Positions 34,676 through 47,928 are shown, numbered from the stretch's first letter. The stretch: DNA of 64,000 bases from Deuterostichococcus epilithicus (GCA_033439295.1 JAVTLE010000005.1:2158501-2222500), one strand, 5' to 3'. Translations and numbers: made by a program. Notes: generated by a model from the letters alone, not told the origin.

Positions 34676-37174
34676 ATGCCTTCGCTGCGCGAGACACTGC
34701 TGCGACAGCTTCCAAAGGCGGAACTGCATCTGCACATCGAGGGTGACACCCGCGTACATGTCAGCAACGCGTCTGAGCTTCATGCACCGCTTGTAGTAAA
34801 ATCCACTGCTGTGTGCAGCCACACCACGAGCCCCCTGTGCATCTGACGTGTGTCTCATAGCACAGGAACTTTCGAGCCGGAGCTCATGCTGGAGCTCGCA
34901 CAGCGGAACGGCCTCACAGACAAGCTGCCATTCGCTAATGTGGAGGAGGCGCGAGCGGCATACCAGTTCCACAACCTGCAGTCCTTCCTGGACATCTACT
35001 ACGCAGGCTGCGCGGTGCTGACCACCCAGCAGGTGCAGATCCCACCCGCCCGTGGTGCTCTGAGGAACTGGCGGTCACCAAAACCTCACCGCGGCACATC
35101 ATCCAAGCTACCCCGACCAGCAACAGCCTCGAATCCTAAGTATAAGCTTGTGACACCCGTGTTATTTTTTTCCGCGTCTCCTGCAGGACTTCCACGACTT
35201 GATGGCTGCGTACCTGAAGCGCGCCGCAGCCGACAACATAGTCAGAGCCGGTGCGCACGCATGAGGCACACACTGCGTTGCAGGCCTGTGCGTGACCCTG
35301 TGCTACCGGGACACTCATACGCGGCGTTGCTCTTGACCACTGAACATGTGCACGACTGTGCTGATGTGCTTTTTGGCTTGAACCTTTGCAGAAATTTTCT
35401 TTGACCCTCAGAGCCACACCAGCCGCGGGGTTGCTTTCGAGACTTTCCTCAACGGCTTCCATGCCGCCATGGAGGTGAGATCGATAATTTACGCCCGAGC
35501 GGCCCTGCGCAAAGATCGTGGTCCCGGACTGCAGACCTGCACAGGATCCGGAAGCTACGAACTCACCTGGCTTTTGACAGCAATGCAGGAGGCGAAGCAG
35601 CAGCTGGGCATCAGTGCGGACCTCATCATGTGCTTCCTGCGGCACGAGGGTGGCGAGCCCGCCTGGCGGACGCTCATGGAGGTGCGTAGCTGGATGACAG
35701 AGGCACACTTACTCTCAGTAGTTTGTTACTTCAGCAGCACTCTGTTGCTCATCACACGCTTGGCCAGCCACAGATGTGTCTGCAGCGAGTCACTTGGCTC
35801 CAGAGCGATACTCCTCAGGCAGCGCTGCCCGGACATCTGCTGCTCGCCGGTTCCCGAGTCGACGGCGGCTGCTGACTCGCGCTTGGTGGTCTGCCGGCCG
35901 CAGGCGCTACCATTCAAGGACAAGTTCATCGCCGTCGGCCTGGACTCCAGCGAGGCTGGCTTCCCGCCCAGCCTTTTCACGGACACGTATGCCGAGGCGG
36001 CGAAGCACGGGCTGCGGGCCGTGGCGCACGCAGGTGCCCACCTGCTAATTAACAAATGCTGACACCTGCACTGCCCGCTGTGACTCATGGTCACCCAGCT
36101 CACTGGGTAGTCTTTGATGACACGATGTGTCGACAGACACCAACGAAATGACTCGGGCACAGTAACAACAGCAACAATGCCGAGTGTACAGGCGAGGAGG
36201 GTCCGCCGGCATATGTCTGGGAGGCCATCCGTGACCTGAAGGTGGGTGCCGCTCGAATCGCGCCTCTGGCTCTGCCGGCAGATGCATCAGGTCCACAGCA
36301 GGAGGAAGGCGGACGCAGCCAGCAGGCTCCCTGTACATCAGCAGAGTCCTCTCGGAATGCAGGTGGAGAGGATAGACCATGGCATCCGCAGCCTGGAGGA
36401 CCCGCAGCTGATTGACTACCTGCGTACCTCGCAGCTGCCGCTGACGCTGTGCCCGTTCAGCAACGTCCGGGTGCGGCCAGATACCCTGTTACAGTGGAAT
36501 CCCAGGCTGTCTGCATTTGAGGGGTAGACCGCGCATGTACATGCGTCTTCAACGCACAACGCTGTGCAGCAGGAGGGTCAGCGCCTACATGTCAGTTGCC
36601 ATGTCTGGGCGCCGCCTGGAATGCAGCAGCGCACTCCTGACATGCCCGTGTCGGTGGCTGCCTCTGCAGCTGGGGGTCTTCCCTGACCAGGACACGTACC
36701 ACAAGAAGCTGGAGGAGCTGCTGAGCAAAGGGCTGTGCACGTGCATCAACAGGTGCAGTGCATGTGTCTGGTGCCGCAGCGTGTTCTGCCGTGCCTCCTT
36801 GCGGGTGCTGCCTCTGCACGTGTGAAAGCTCTGGTGTCGACGACGGTTTGTGCCCTGCCGCGATGCAGTGACGACCCAGCGTACTTTGGCGGGTGCGCAG
36901 CGTGAATTCAGTGTTTCTATTTCCTGCACCTCCAGATCTGTCTGTGAACCCTGCGGTGTCACCAGCTTCTGATGTTGAAAGGGGGATCGAATTGTGCAGG
37001 TACCTCAACCAAAACTTTGTAAGTGTGGCCAACGCACTGGAGCTGTCGCCGCAGCGCATCCTGGAATTGGTGCAGAATTCTTTCACGGCAGCGTTCATCT
37101 CGGCCGAGCAGCGCGCCGCGTACATGCAGCAGGCGCAAGAGGTGTTTGATCGGATTATGGCGGCACACGATTAG
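34676..37174 (+). CDS. Adenine (or adenosine) deaminase, 11 exons
   Basis: Zinc hydrolase that converts adenine to hypoxanthine (or adenosine to inosine) in purine salvage. Exons: 34676–34742, 34866–35032, 35187–35250, 35392–35474, 35589–35681, 35904–36033, 36192–36241, 36363–36470, 36670–36752, 36869–36892 and 37000–37174. All join in phase and give 347 residues, the size of yeast Aah1. LPKAELHLHIEG holds the HxH zinc ligands. EIFFDPQSHTSRGV, IMCFLRHEGGEP and VGLDSSEAGFPPSLF match the adenine-deaminase branch better than mammalian ADA. AHAGEEGPP carries a zinc His and the catalytic Glu. RIDHGIRS, LTLCPFSNVR and NSDDPAYFGG (zinc Asp) complete the site. No signal peptide; probably cytosolic. 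Confidence 0.93.
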
Positions 37175-37732
37175 GCACAGCACAGCATTGCAGCGGATGA
37201 CACTGGCAGCAGCTCCGCCTTTCCAAGCATTGCGAATCGGGACATTCACTGTGAATCAGCATGGTCTGTTAGCTAGCAGGTGTTCAGAGCGTATCGGCGA
37301 GCAGAACACAGCGTGATTCTTTCGGTTGGTTCTTGGGAATTCTATTCGGTTGCTTATGTTTAAACATAACACCGTCATGACAACTTGCAAGGCCATGAGA
37401 CTGATTCGCTCCACAATCGGCTCCGTTGTCGGAGCATGAACTCACCTGCACTGGCCTGATTGCCGCCATGAACGGAATGCGGCAGATAGCTGCCTCGTCT
37501 GATGTCAGATGTGGCTTCCAAGAACGCCAGTTCTCTGTGTGGCCCGCCGGTCGACCCAGCCAATCAACTGGTGAAGCGTCCATCGACTGAACAGCACGCA
37601 TCTCGTTGGCGGATGCCTGCGCTGCCTGAATATAGAGCCAGTGTGCGTAGCACCGCTCCTGTCCTCTCAACCCAGACATGACGACTGCCATGCCCAAACC
37701 CTCAGCCAAAGACGGCATGCACATCGCCGTCG
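37175..37732. other. Gap between convergent deaminase and malic enzyme genes
   Basis: About 560 bp of presumed 3' UTRs. Open frames here on the minus strand have no recognisable homology. Confidence 0.5.
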
Positions 37733-40700
37733 TCACTGTAGTGAAACGCCTGGAGGCAGGTAGACCAGTGGATTGTACTGTGGTTCGTACCTGCGTGGGC
37801 AATGCTTCAAAACGTGAGCTAATCGTCAAGTCTCCAGCAGTGTCCAGCCAGGCATTGCTGAAACCAGGCGCAATATGATGTTCTTCCCAGTCACAGGATA
37901 CTGCTGAGACGCTGCAGTTGGGGTCGTGTACATGAATGCTGGGAGGGGCTGCACTGGGAGGGCTGCACACTCCCGCGCAGAAAGAGGCAGATTACGGCGC
38001 ACATGTTGCTGACGATCCAGTCCATGAGCGACTCGTTGCTGCTCTCAAACTCGCGAATTGCGCGCGGATTCTTCACCAGCCCCTCCTCCATGGCCTGAGG
38101 GAGTCGTGATCAGGTGGTGTGTATGAGCCCATGCTACATATCAAGCCATCCCTGGCGCCTTGTGCGCACAAGCCGCGAAGAGACCTTGACCATGTCGGGC
38201 CCAGGCTCCCGATAAGCAGCCCAAGGGAAGCTAGCATGGAGGTGAGAGGTGGCCACCTGGTACATCACCTCGAACGTCACCCGCGCGCTGATCTCCCTGC
38301 GCACAGAATGGATGAATTTTTGCAGAGGGTGTGGAGGGGCCTGGATTGGATGGTAAGTCTGAGGCATGACACGGGCTGCCTAAACAGGAAAGCCAGAGGA
38401 GACGGTGGAGGCACCTGATTGTGTTGAGGGGCGGGTAGACGAAGCCCTTCTGGCGGTCCTCCTCTGGGACCATGTTGGGCAGCGCCGCCGCAGCAGCCTG
38501 CGGCACGCAGGCGCTGGTTGTCAGGCCTCGGCATTCAATAAACAACCCTGCTGGCAAGGTGCGTCCCGTAGCATGCAAGCCTGTCAATGCCGCGGGCGTA
38601 GATTCTGGCGTCATCTCCTGAGACCGAAGGGCCAGCCTTGACAGCATGGCGCCGCATTACCAGGACAAGTCACAGCATGCAGCCGCAGGCTGCTGCCAGA
38701 GCGCACCATGATCATGCCGTCTGAGACCGCGCCCGTTTTGGCCAGGTGGGCTCCAAATGCGAGGCCTGCATGCAACGAGACCCTGAACTGGCCAGTGCCT
38801 TCGTTGGGACAAATGCAGGGGCGGTTCCCTAAGGACTGTTGTCATCTTACAAATTCTGAGTCCCTAGTCTGAATAGTCTGATAGTCTGAATCTCAGCGTC
38901 GGAAGCTGCGCGGTGTGTGCATATGCGCGACATCAAGACGAACCCCATCTGTGCGAGCCACTCAGCGGCCTTGCAGATGCCGCACCAGGGAAGATGTACA
39001 TGTTGTTGGCCTGCGACGAGGCGATGGTGCGGCCATCCATCTCCACGTTCTCCTGGGGGCTGCCGCTGGCAAAAATTGCACGGCCGCCTGTGGAAAGGAC
39101 AGCCGCAGCCATTTGACCGTCACGACTTTGCAACCCAGGCGCACTCATTCAAGATTCTTCAGAGGCACTGGTCGATCGGAGCAGCCTCTCGGCCCCTGGC
39201 AATGGCAGTGCCGGCGCCAGCCCGCTGCAGCGTATCATGCTTGCCGCAGTGCTCGGCAAGGCATCCGGTTTGTTGAAGCATCAAAGTGTCCACCTGTGTA
39301 CTTCTGGGCGTCCTCGGCTGTGCACTCCATGCGGCTGGTGGGGTTGGACATCGGGAAGATGATCGGGCGCTCGTTGTTCTGCCCCATCTCCTGTGACAAA
39401 ATTTTTTTGGTCAAAGATGATATACATATAAAGCATCACTTGCACGACCAGCACAGCAAAGTTGTAAGCCTCACCTCCCAGTCCTCAAACAAAGTGCAAA
39501 GCCTCTGAGCAGTGCAGCACTGACGCAAAGCGCTAGGGACAGGTCGAACCAGCCAGCTTGCAGGACATGCATCCACATCCACGTGTCGAGACGCGCACCT
39601 CCAGGATCTCCTGCGTGAACAGCCGCCCGGCTCCAGACAGGCCGATCAGCACCGACGGCTTCACCTGCGGCGGCCACAAATGGTGTGGCAGCGGCTGCAC
39701 GATGCAGAGCAGCCTGGGCCGGGAGCTGCGCTGCCTCGAAGGTTTCAGCCACCCAGCCTGCAGGTCGGCACTGGAACGAATGCAGCGATGAAGCACACAC
39801 CAAGAGTGCAGCCTGGCCTGCCTCCAGGCTTTATCAAGGAATGTAAGTTATATGTAAGGAAAAGCGCACCCGGCGGACCACGTCGGCGAGGGCCTCGCCT
39901 TCGGTGTCGCCGCCGCCGGGCTGCCGCGCGAAGGGCGCCACGGTGTCCGACAGGTCGGCCCGCTCGAACGTGACCAGCCCCCGGTAGTCGGCCACCCAGA
40001 AGTTGTCGCACGCCTCCCGCTCCGTGGCGCCCTGCCGCTGCATGCCTGCGTCACGTCACACGTGCACTGAGTGATGCGTCACATCACACATGCACTGAGG
40101 GAACGTGACGAGGCGGGAGATGCCGCTGCATGCCTGCGGCCGCACAGGCATGGCGCTTCGTGGCACATTTGCGTGCAAGATGGAAGGGAGCCATAAGCCA
40201 TTGTTGTGTGTGCCCTGCCGCGGGCGGCCCCTTAGCGGCACCTCAGCTTACAGTGCCTGTCAACAGGCGAGCGCAGGCGGCAGCCGCCTGGTGTGTGTCT
40301 GAAATGGATGCACAATTGCTGGTTTTACGCAGGTCCGAGATGCATGCCCTGGGCAACCCTGCTGGCAACGCCCATGTCAATGAGCCACTGACCAGTCAGC
40401 AGCAGCTGCTTGGTGTGGCTTGAGGGCTGCAGGAACAGTCCTATTTGGGAGCGCACCCTGGGCGATCATGCTGACGACGCCCATGCCGGCGCTGCCAGCG
40501 CCCACCACCACAATGCGCTGCTTCCTCAGCGCGCTGATGGGCAGCCCCCGCACCTGCACAAGGGTATTCCGGAACCAAATGTAGCTGCGGCTGCCAGCCG
40601 CGTTGCACGAAATGAAGTGGTCTATCGGCTCAGCGTCTTCTTCCCGTCCACAGGTTCAGGCACTGTGCGATCAGAAGTTGATTCGTTGGCAGTGAGACAC

Positions 40701-43548
40701 TGTGCACAGCATGCACACAGCGCGCTCCGCCCCAGGCATCGCGCCACGAAGAATGTATCCTCCAACTCAGCGGGAGACGCACCTTCATGGCACCATACAA
40801 GCCGGCCAGCGCCGTTGCGGCGGTGCCCTGGATGTCGTCGTTGAAGGTCGAATGGTGGTATCGGTACCGGTCCAGCAGCGGCTGCGCGTGACTCATGTTG
40901 AAGTCCTGCGACACAAGAACGTGACAGTCAACGGGATTTCGGCACACAGGCAAGTACACAAAGTGGTGCAGCTTCGCGGCGATGCCTCATGTGGCCAGGC
41001 TCGTGCTGCCGAGACAGATCGAGGTGCAGACGTGGCGATGCAGCAGCAGGCGAATGCGTTGCCGAGGGCGGGTCGTAGGAGCTCAGCAGGTGGAACGGCG
41101 CACCTCGAACTGCAGGACCGCCTTGGGCCAGCGACCCATCACTGCCCGCACAAACTGCAGCAGAACAGGCAGCAGCACACAATCAGCTCCCACGGTGGCA
41201 CAAGCAGCTTGACCAGCTGGCCTGCGCATTGCCGCAAGTCGGCCTTTTCTTTCCTGGTATGATCATAATCAATCAGAAGTGTCACTCACCTCGTCCAGCA
41301 GCTCAAAGTACAGCGCCTGGTCTTTGATACGTGGCTGGTGCAGACCTGCAGCCACACCCCATCGTCGAGTTCAATGCCATTCAGCAATTCTACCGTGCAT
41401 ACATGTTGCTGGTGCAGGCTCGAGCGGCAGCCGTGCCCATGTGTTGGCAATTTGCCGGCGGCAGCAGGCTGCAGCCAGCTCTTCGCATCTCGAAAGCACA
41501 TGCACACGCAAGTTTTTAAATGAGGCCAGGCGGGGTGGCGCACCCATGTACAGGTCGTTGTTTTGCAGGTCCATGTTGTCTGTGCCGACATCAATGACGC
41601 AGGGCAGCACCTTGCCCGGGTGGAAGCCCGCCGCCCCGACATACAGGTCCAGCTTGCCTGGGAGGCATGTGCAGGCAGGCCTCACAGGACCGTGTTCCTG
41701 CTGTCTTCCTTTACGTTCTTTTAAGGCGGTTGAGGCAGATCGACATGTGTGTCAATGGTAGGCTGACAGCACCCTCGGATGGTCGCAAGGACGACACCAG
41801 CCAGGAAGGCCTACCGATGGGGATGGCCATGCCGTTAATGCCCAGGTCGCCCAGTCCCAGTATGCGGCTGCAGAGCGTAAAAGTGCACATCAGCGCCAGT
41901 GTGCTCTCGGCGGCACCAGGGAGGTGCCAAACATGCACACTCGTGAAACATCTGGTGTTCTGCTACATCTGGGCTGCTGTGCCGCAGACTTTGGTGTCAC
42001 CTGCCATCGGTGACCACGATTGCGTCCACCTGCATGCAGATGTCAGTGTCGAGGGTGCTGACCGTGGATTGCACGAGGAATGCACGCCATGGGAAGCACA
42101 GCACTGGCACGGCAGGCATCGGCACTGCAGCTGCAGCACTGAAGCACACCTTGTCGCTCGGCCAGTTGTAGACCATCGATGCCTGCGCACACACAGCATC
42201 TGCCTGACGCTGGTGAAGCATCATCGGCATAAGTCTCAGGGCCCGAGCTCCATCTGCAGTGGACCTGTGTTCCGCCTCCTGCTGCCCAGCACTGATCTCG
42301 TGCTGGCAAGACGGCACCGCACCATCTCGCCGCGGTCCTTCAGGCTGAAGAACATGCCGCGCGGGCGGCGGTATACATGGTGGTAGTTGAGCGCCGCCCA
42401 CCCGACTGTCGGCGTGTACACTATTGGCGCAATTTCCGTGAAATTATCCACCATGAGCTTGTAGAACAGCGTCTCATTGCGGTCCTGCATGTGCCGCAGA
42501 TTCAGAGTGTGCTTGCTTGCTGGAAACCAGCTTTAACATGAGCGGTCTTGCTGCACAAGCTGGCGGTCGCCCGCCGCACCATCACCAGGTGGACCCTCGA
42601 ATCTTTGCATGCTGCATGCCGGACTAGTGCCGAAGGTGCGGTTGAGGGCCATGGTGTGTGTCTGCCCACCTTCAGCTCCGACAGGATGCGCCATTTGCGC
42701 ACATGGTCCCGTGTGACGGACGGGTCCTGCAGATTCGTGGAGTCATGAGTTATTATGCATAGCCACATGGATTCAGGTGAGGGAAAGCATCTTTACAGGC
42801 AGCATGCCCACACACAGGTAGGTGCACAGTTGTGGTATACACACCTTCAGATCTACCCAGTCCTTCCCCAGGAAGTAGTCGTCCTTCAGGCGCTCCACCT
42901 GCACCGGCGGATCTCAATGCTGGATGATTTTCTCATCAGCTTGCGACACGGGACATGATCGCACGTTATCCTCCAGCCTTGCCTGCAAGTCCGTGCGCGA
43001 GTCAACTGCAGCCTTGCCTGTATCTCCATGGGCATGACGCGCGGCGGCAGCAGGCCCCGGAGGCACAGCCGGTCCCGTTCCGCCTTGTCAAACGCTGTGC
43101 CCTGCCAGAAATGTTGCCACGCGATGTTGATGTCCGTTGGCGCACCGGCACAAGTGCAGCAGGCATGACGTCTGAGAGGATGCACGCACCGAGCTGACGG
43201 CAACTCCGCCAGCTGGACCTATGATGCCAGCATGTTGCAGGCAAACAGCGGACAGACCTTGTTGAAGACGCAGTCATGGAGCAGGTCTGCGCCGAACTTG
43301 TGCACGATCGCCGAGTCCGCCCCGGGACCCTCATCCGGATTGTAGGGCTGCAGTTCCGCTTTATGCGTCTTGTCCGACTGCTGCCGTTCGGGAACAGCGC
43401 AAAGCTGCTGTTGCTGGCGCGTGGACGCGGCTTCTGAGAGGAAGCGCACGGTGGCGCGGCACACGGGTGTGGCCTCGTCACCGTCGAACGCGCGCCAGCC
43501 CGCCAGACGCAGCGCCGATGCGATGCCGCGGTGCCTGGCTCGCAACAT
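37733..43548 (-). CDS. Malic enzyme (NAD(P)-dependent), about 22 exons
   Basis: Oxidative decarboxylation of malate to pyruvate. First exons: 43548–43258, 43101–43018, 42898–42845, 42726–42670 and 42484–42323. The last two are 38094–38003 and 37790–37733. Motifs in order: [18 protein letters not shown] (mitochondrial-type leader), [43 protein letters not shown] (catalytic Tyr), [88 protein letters not shown] (dinucleotide fold), [57 protein letters not shown] and VYPPLNTIR. The C-terminal exon reads [13 protein letters not shown], like plant enzymes. Intron 2 has a GC donor. Cofactor choice cannot be decided. The leader favours mitochondria. Confidence 0.93.
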
Positions 43549-44094
43549 GATTCAAATATCGAGGTATATCTAGTGCATGTCCGTTTGAGTCACAGAGATG
43601 AGCTTTCCGAAAGTACGTCGCAAGGAGAAGTTGATCCACTGAAGACTCTGCATGTGGTCCTGAGTGCTGATTGTGGTTTCTTTGGCGATCCGTTGGGACT
43701 TGACGTCGGAGTTCTGCGATTTGACCTGATCTGAAATTCAATATCGCGACGGGTTCGCCTCACACTACGCTTGCAATGGCCTCTCCCCTATCGGATATGG
43801 CTCAGCAGCTTGTGCAGGCATGCGAGCGATACGGCTGCAGCTCACAAGTTCATTCGTACATATGCACGTGAATGTGGCATCCTTTCCCATTATTCCCCTT
43901 CGACACTGAAACGCATGACGCTCCGGCAGGTGCAGCAGACCTTCTCCGCGCCTGTACAGCCGGTTTTCACAGACCAGGGTCACAAAGGCCGTACTGGAAA
44001 ATTTAGTGGAAGCACGCCTTCGAAAGCTCTCCCGGTCCGCGACTGCACCTGCGGGAGTGCACCGATCACCTCGCATAATCTCGACACCGCAACC
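43549..44094. promoter_or_regulatory. Divergent upstream region of malic enzyme (-) and cytochrome b561 (+)
   Basis: About 545 bp between two start codons. It should hold both promoters. No clear motif is visible. Confidence 0.4.
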
Positions 44095-45373
44095 ATGAGC
44101 GAGGCGCATGTCCTGAGAGGCCTGCTGGCTGCCAGTCAGGTAATCTCGACACCGCAGCCTGAGCGAGGCGCATGTCCTGAGAGGCGCATGTCCTGAAAAA
44201 CTGAGAGGCGCATGCCTTATCTATTTCAGGTTGCAACAGTCATCATCCTGCTTGCCTGGGTTTTCGGCTACCTGGGCGGCGTCGCATGGCACCCCACCGG
44301 GGCGCTCGCCGGCAATGACACCAGTCGGCTCTTCAATTGGCATCCGCTGCTCATGGTCTTAGCATGGGTGGTGTTCTCCGCCGAAGCTCTGCTGGCATAC
44401 CGGTCCCCACTCGTGCAGCAGCTCTCCAGGTGCGCCTTCCCTGGCACGGTCGCTCGACGGAACTGTCCACATTTCATCCTGTGTGTGACATACAGGCTCG
44501 ACGTGGCAAAAGTTTTAGTATATGCATCCGCATGCAGGGAGCAGCAAAAGACGCTGCACGCCAGCCTCAATGCAGCGGCAGTGGCGACGGCCTCCGTTGG
44601 CGTGGTGCGGTGATGCACCTGTGCATGTTGTGCAGCTTCGTCTGGTGACATACACAGGGGCCAAGCTGCTGAAACGCATCCCACCAAGAGCTTCACTTGT
44701 CCCAGGTGGCAGCATGGAAGTCGCACACGCTCAAACGGCCTGTGCCCATTGACAACCTGTACTCACCTCACAGGTTTGCAAAGCTTTTCTTCATGTCGTG
44801 CTTTGATCAGATCCCATGCGAGTTGGCTTGGCAGACAGTGCACATGCTGACTGCAACTCTGCGTTGGGTCCAGATGGCTGTGTGTTTGTGTGTTGCAGCT
44901 GGCTGGGAGTGTTCACACTGTCGCTGAGTGTTCTGCAACTCATTGGCGGCATCATCGTCTACATATATCCCAAGCTCAGCGCCAGCAGACGGAAGGCGAT
45001 GTACCGCTATCATGCTTCCCTTGGAGCGACCACGCTTGCGGTGGCACTCGCGACGATGCTCACAGGCATAGCGGAGAAGACCACGTTCCAGGTTTTTATC
45101 AGTATTTTTCATTTTTATGCCTGTTCGAGGCAAAGCATCAACAGCCAGCGACATGGGAACGGGCCAGTGCTGGCACGTATCCCAAGTTCAGGGTCATGTG
45201 TCCCAATGCAGGTGTTTGCGAAAGCGCCCGTGTACTCGCCTGCCGTCCGCCTGCCAGCCGCGCTGGCCCTCAGCATAGTCATCACTGGCGTCCTGGTCGC
45301 AGCCCACCATGCGCTGCTTCGAGGCCATCCGCAGGAGGTTCCAGATGCAGTCGAATATGAGCGTGTGATTTGA
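44095..45373 (+). CDS. Cytochrome b561
   Basis: Transmembrane di-heme protein that carries electrons, typically from ascorbate, across a membrane. Exons: 44095–44139, 44230–44429, 44538–44604, 44706–44773, 44899–45091 and 45212–45373, in phase (244 residues, the usual size). There are six hydrophobic helices. The four heme His are in FNWHPLLM, LHASLNA, SPHSWLG and YRYHASLGA. LFNWHPLLMVLAWVVF and WLGVFTLSLSVLQLIGG are core helices. VAAWKSHTL is the loop before helix 4. The short exon 1 (MSEAHVLRGLLAASQ) has decayed copies just downstream (44141–44214), so the start region deserves care. Probable location: vacuole, plasma or tonoplast membrane. Confidence 0.92.
44141..44214 (+). repeat. Tandem copies of the cytochrome b561 first-exon region
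   Basis: TAATCTCGACACCGCA and GAGCGAGGCGCATGTCCTGA at 44077–44120 recur at 44141–44184, followed by two partial copies of GAGAGGCGCATG. The second copy has lost the ATG. Confidence 0.85.
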
Positions 45374-45788
45374 GCCCCTGCATCAGGCAGGCACGTTTGT
45401 GCTTCTATGCAGTCGTGGCTCTGTCTCTAGCGCTGTGCAGTATCTGTCTGTAGTGATGAAAACCTATTCTGCAGGCCAGTGTGTCTGTTAGCGTCCATCG
45501 TTTTAGGTATCTAAGGGGTGCTCTGCCAGTAGCAGCACGCATGTCCGGTGTCACTAGGACAGACAAGTCGCCCCATTAGCTACGAATTGTTCAGATGGTT
45601 GCAAACCGTTGCAACGATGCCATACCCTCACACGTAGCTGCCTTTGCATCCAGACTGTTGGTTGCCAGGACCGCATGCATCTACTTGGCGTAGTTGCTCG
45701 CTATGCTCGCTGCAAGCACCCTGCTGACAGCACAAACTTGCCGAGTTCCCCCGCCTCTGAATGCCGCCCTGGCTATGGCTGTGCCCGC
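45374..45788. other. Gap between convergent cytochrome b561 and VPS20 genes
   Basis: About 415 bp with presumed 3' UTRs. No gene is seen. Confidence 0.5.
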
Positions 45789-47376
45789 TCATGCCGCGAT
45801 GGGCTCCTCCATCCGTTTTTCTGCTGCTGTCCGCGCCGCTGGCTCCTGCTCCGGCACCTTGACCTCCGTTGTTGGCACTGCCGGCAGCTCCGCCGACTCT
45901 GTGGCCGGCACATCCGGCAGGTCCATTGCGTCCGCCTGCATGAACAGTCATGAAGAGGGGTCTGGCAAACCCACTTGCAATCAGCTGAATGCCCAACGCC
46001 TCCACAATATCGTGCTGCAGAAGCAGAGGCACCACTTTTGCTGTAGAAGAGGATGCCCGACTTCCAGAGTAGCAACCGGAAGCGTGCCCACCTGACGCTA
46101 GCCGTGCACATGCCAGCTCCAGCACCCGGCGCATCAGCCATGGACGGCGCATCACACGCACCACCCACATCGATTGGGATCGAGCATGCATGTCCCATTA
46201 GCCCACCTCGTCCTGCTGTGCGGCGGCCTCCAGGGCGGCCAGGTCGGCGCGGGCAGCCTCATCCTGCTGCGGCGTGAGCGAGCCGGACAGCGCGTCATGC
46301 ATGCGCTGCTGCTGCGCCTGCGCCTCCGCGCTATCCTCCATCAGCGCCTCCACGTCCTCCACCGTAACCTGCCGCCGCCAGAACGTCGATACTCGTCAGG
46401 CTTGGGAGACCATCGCTTGACTGCAGTTTATATGTAGGCGCAACTCATCATCAAAACTGGAGCCAAAGGAAGTTGTGGCACAGCATCAGATGTGCTGTGA
46501 CAACGTATCAATACGTAACAATGGTGTGGCTGTGACGCAGTGAGGGAGGAGCGAGTCCCGTGCAAGGCGGCGCACCTCCTTCTGCAGCTCCGCCACGGCC
46601 TGGTTGCCGGCCTTGAGCGCTTCAAACAGCTGGTTCTGCTGCTTTGCCACCTCGATGTTGCTCAGCAGCTGCTCCACATTGAGCTGCCAGGTACCCTGCG
46701 ATCAGAAGCCGTGGCTCACACGACTGGTCCCTTGTCAAATTCAAAGTCGACCTCTGTGTGCGGCGGCACCGTAGCTTGTGATTCCAATAACAGCTTGGGC
46801 TCAGTCTCGAGGATCCGCTGCCTTTTCTGACCAGAGGTCAATCAGCCTCCGGGATGCCAACGCACCAGTCGCTCCAGCTGCTGTTGGTGCAGCTTGCGCC
46901 GCTTGAGCGCAATCAGCGCACGCTCCTTCTGCCGCTTGGCCACCAGCTCACGTGCCACCTGCGATGATGGATCTCAGCCGGTTCGCTGGGTACGTTGTGC
47001 AACACAACGTGTCATCCTCCTGAGGGTTGAGAGCCTGGGACCGCACAGGTTGCATTCTACCGCATCCACGTTCACGCTGTCAACAGCCGCAGCTTCAGGT
47101 GCATGAGGGGAAAATGCTGCGGACTGTCGCTCACCTGCATCTCGCGAGCTACAAGGGTCTCGAGGCGCTTCTGCTCGTTCGCCAGCTTGCGGCGCTGCGT
47201 CTTCAGCGTCAGCACAGCGCGGTCCGCATCCGTGATCTCACCCCTGCACCGTCATGGTGCTGCAGGTGAGCCTGTTGCATGTGCAGTATTCCGTGCTGAA
47301 TTGGACACTGGTCGATGGCACCGGCACGTGTACTGCTTTCGACTCACTTCTTGGGGCGGGAGCTGGATAGCCCCAT
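45789..47376 (-). CDS. VPS20: ESCRT-III subunit VPS20/CHMP6
   Basis: VPS20 nucleates ESCRT-III on endosomes after binding ESCRT-II. Exons: 47376–47348, 47243–47135, 46958–46866, 46695–46576, 46368–46207 and 45935–45789, all in phase (219 residues; human CHMP6 has 201). It starts MGLSSSRPKKGEIT, so Gly2 is a probable N-myristoylation site as in CHMP6. ITDADRAVLTLKTQRRKLAN and ELVAKRQKERALIALKRRKL form the basic alpha1–alpha2 hairpin. VEQLLSNIEVAKQQNQLFEA and VTVEDVEALMEDSAEAQAQQ match alpha3–alpha4. LSGSLTPQQDE and DLPDVPATE are the C-terminal regulatory part. In intron 3, TEPKLLLESQ (about 46790) also looks peptide-like but is not needed for the family fit. Confidence 0.9.
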
Positions 47377-47619
47377 GCTGTCCGCTCCAGCGCTGCCGAC
47401 GTTCGGCGCTCGCCCCCGCTTTGGCCCGGCGCAACACCGGCGGAGGCCGGAACCGCGTCTCAGATGGCGTCCTCACGCCGAGGAGGCTGCAGTGATAGTC
47501 AAGTGAGGCTTGGCAAGCTGTGATTCCAGCTTGCACATGATGCAGCATGGCGCGCAGGCAACCCTAAGAGATCATCGACTGCGGCGATATCCCCCCGAGC
47601 AAGCAGCATCATATGTTGT

Positions 47620-47928
47620 TCACGATTGGTGCTCAAGACAAGATACCTGGTACGTGTTTTGTTCCTGCCAGGCGGCAAGTTGCTCCTCGAGCCACTCTGT
47701 GACCTTGGCCTGCACGAACAGGCGTGTTGCGTCCAGGTCCTCGATGACGAACCGCTCGTTGGCCGGCTTCGCGTCGTTCAGACTCAAAATGAACTCCTTG
47801 GTCGGCACGTCGCTGCGGAGCACAGGTTGCACCTCAGTTTGAGCCTGTTCCGAGGCAATGACAAGATACATGCTCGCTTTTGCACCCGCTCACCATTCCA
47901 ACAGCACGCCTTGGAGCGCCGCAACCAT
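47620..47928 (-). CDS. TFB5: TFIIH subunit TFB5 (TTDA/GTF2H5)
   Basis: The smallest core TFIIH subunit, which stabilises p52/TFB2 and stimulates XPB in transcription and nucleotide-excision repair. Two exons: 47928–47894 (MVAALQGVLLE plus two bases) and 47812–47620. They join as LLECDVPTKEFILSLN, matching human LVECDPAMKQFLLYLD. ERFVIEDLDATRLFVQ and WLEEQLAAWQEQNTY complete the alpha/beta fold. 75 residues against 71 in human. It is easily missed because exon 1 is only 35 nt. The gene lies 243 bp upstream of VPS20 on the same strand and only 226 bp from the divergent cathepsin gene. Confidence 0.9.

Noticed and set aside
37284-37970. Minus-strand open frame 3' of malic enzyme
   Set aside because: It overlaps the real last malic enzyme exon in another frame and shows no family motifs.
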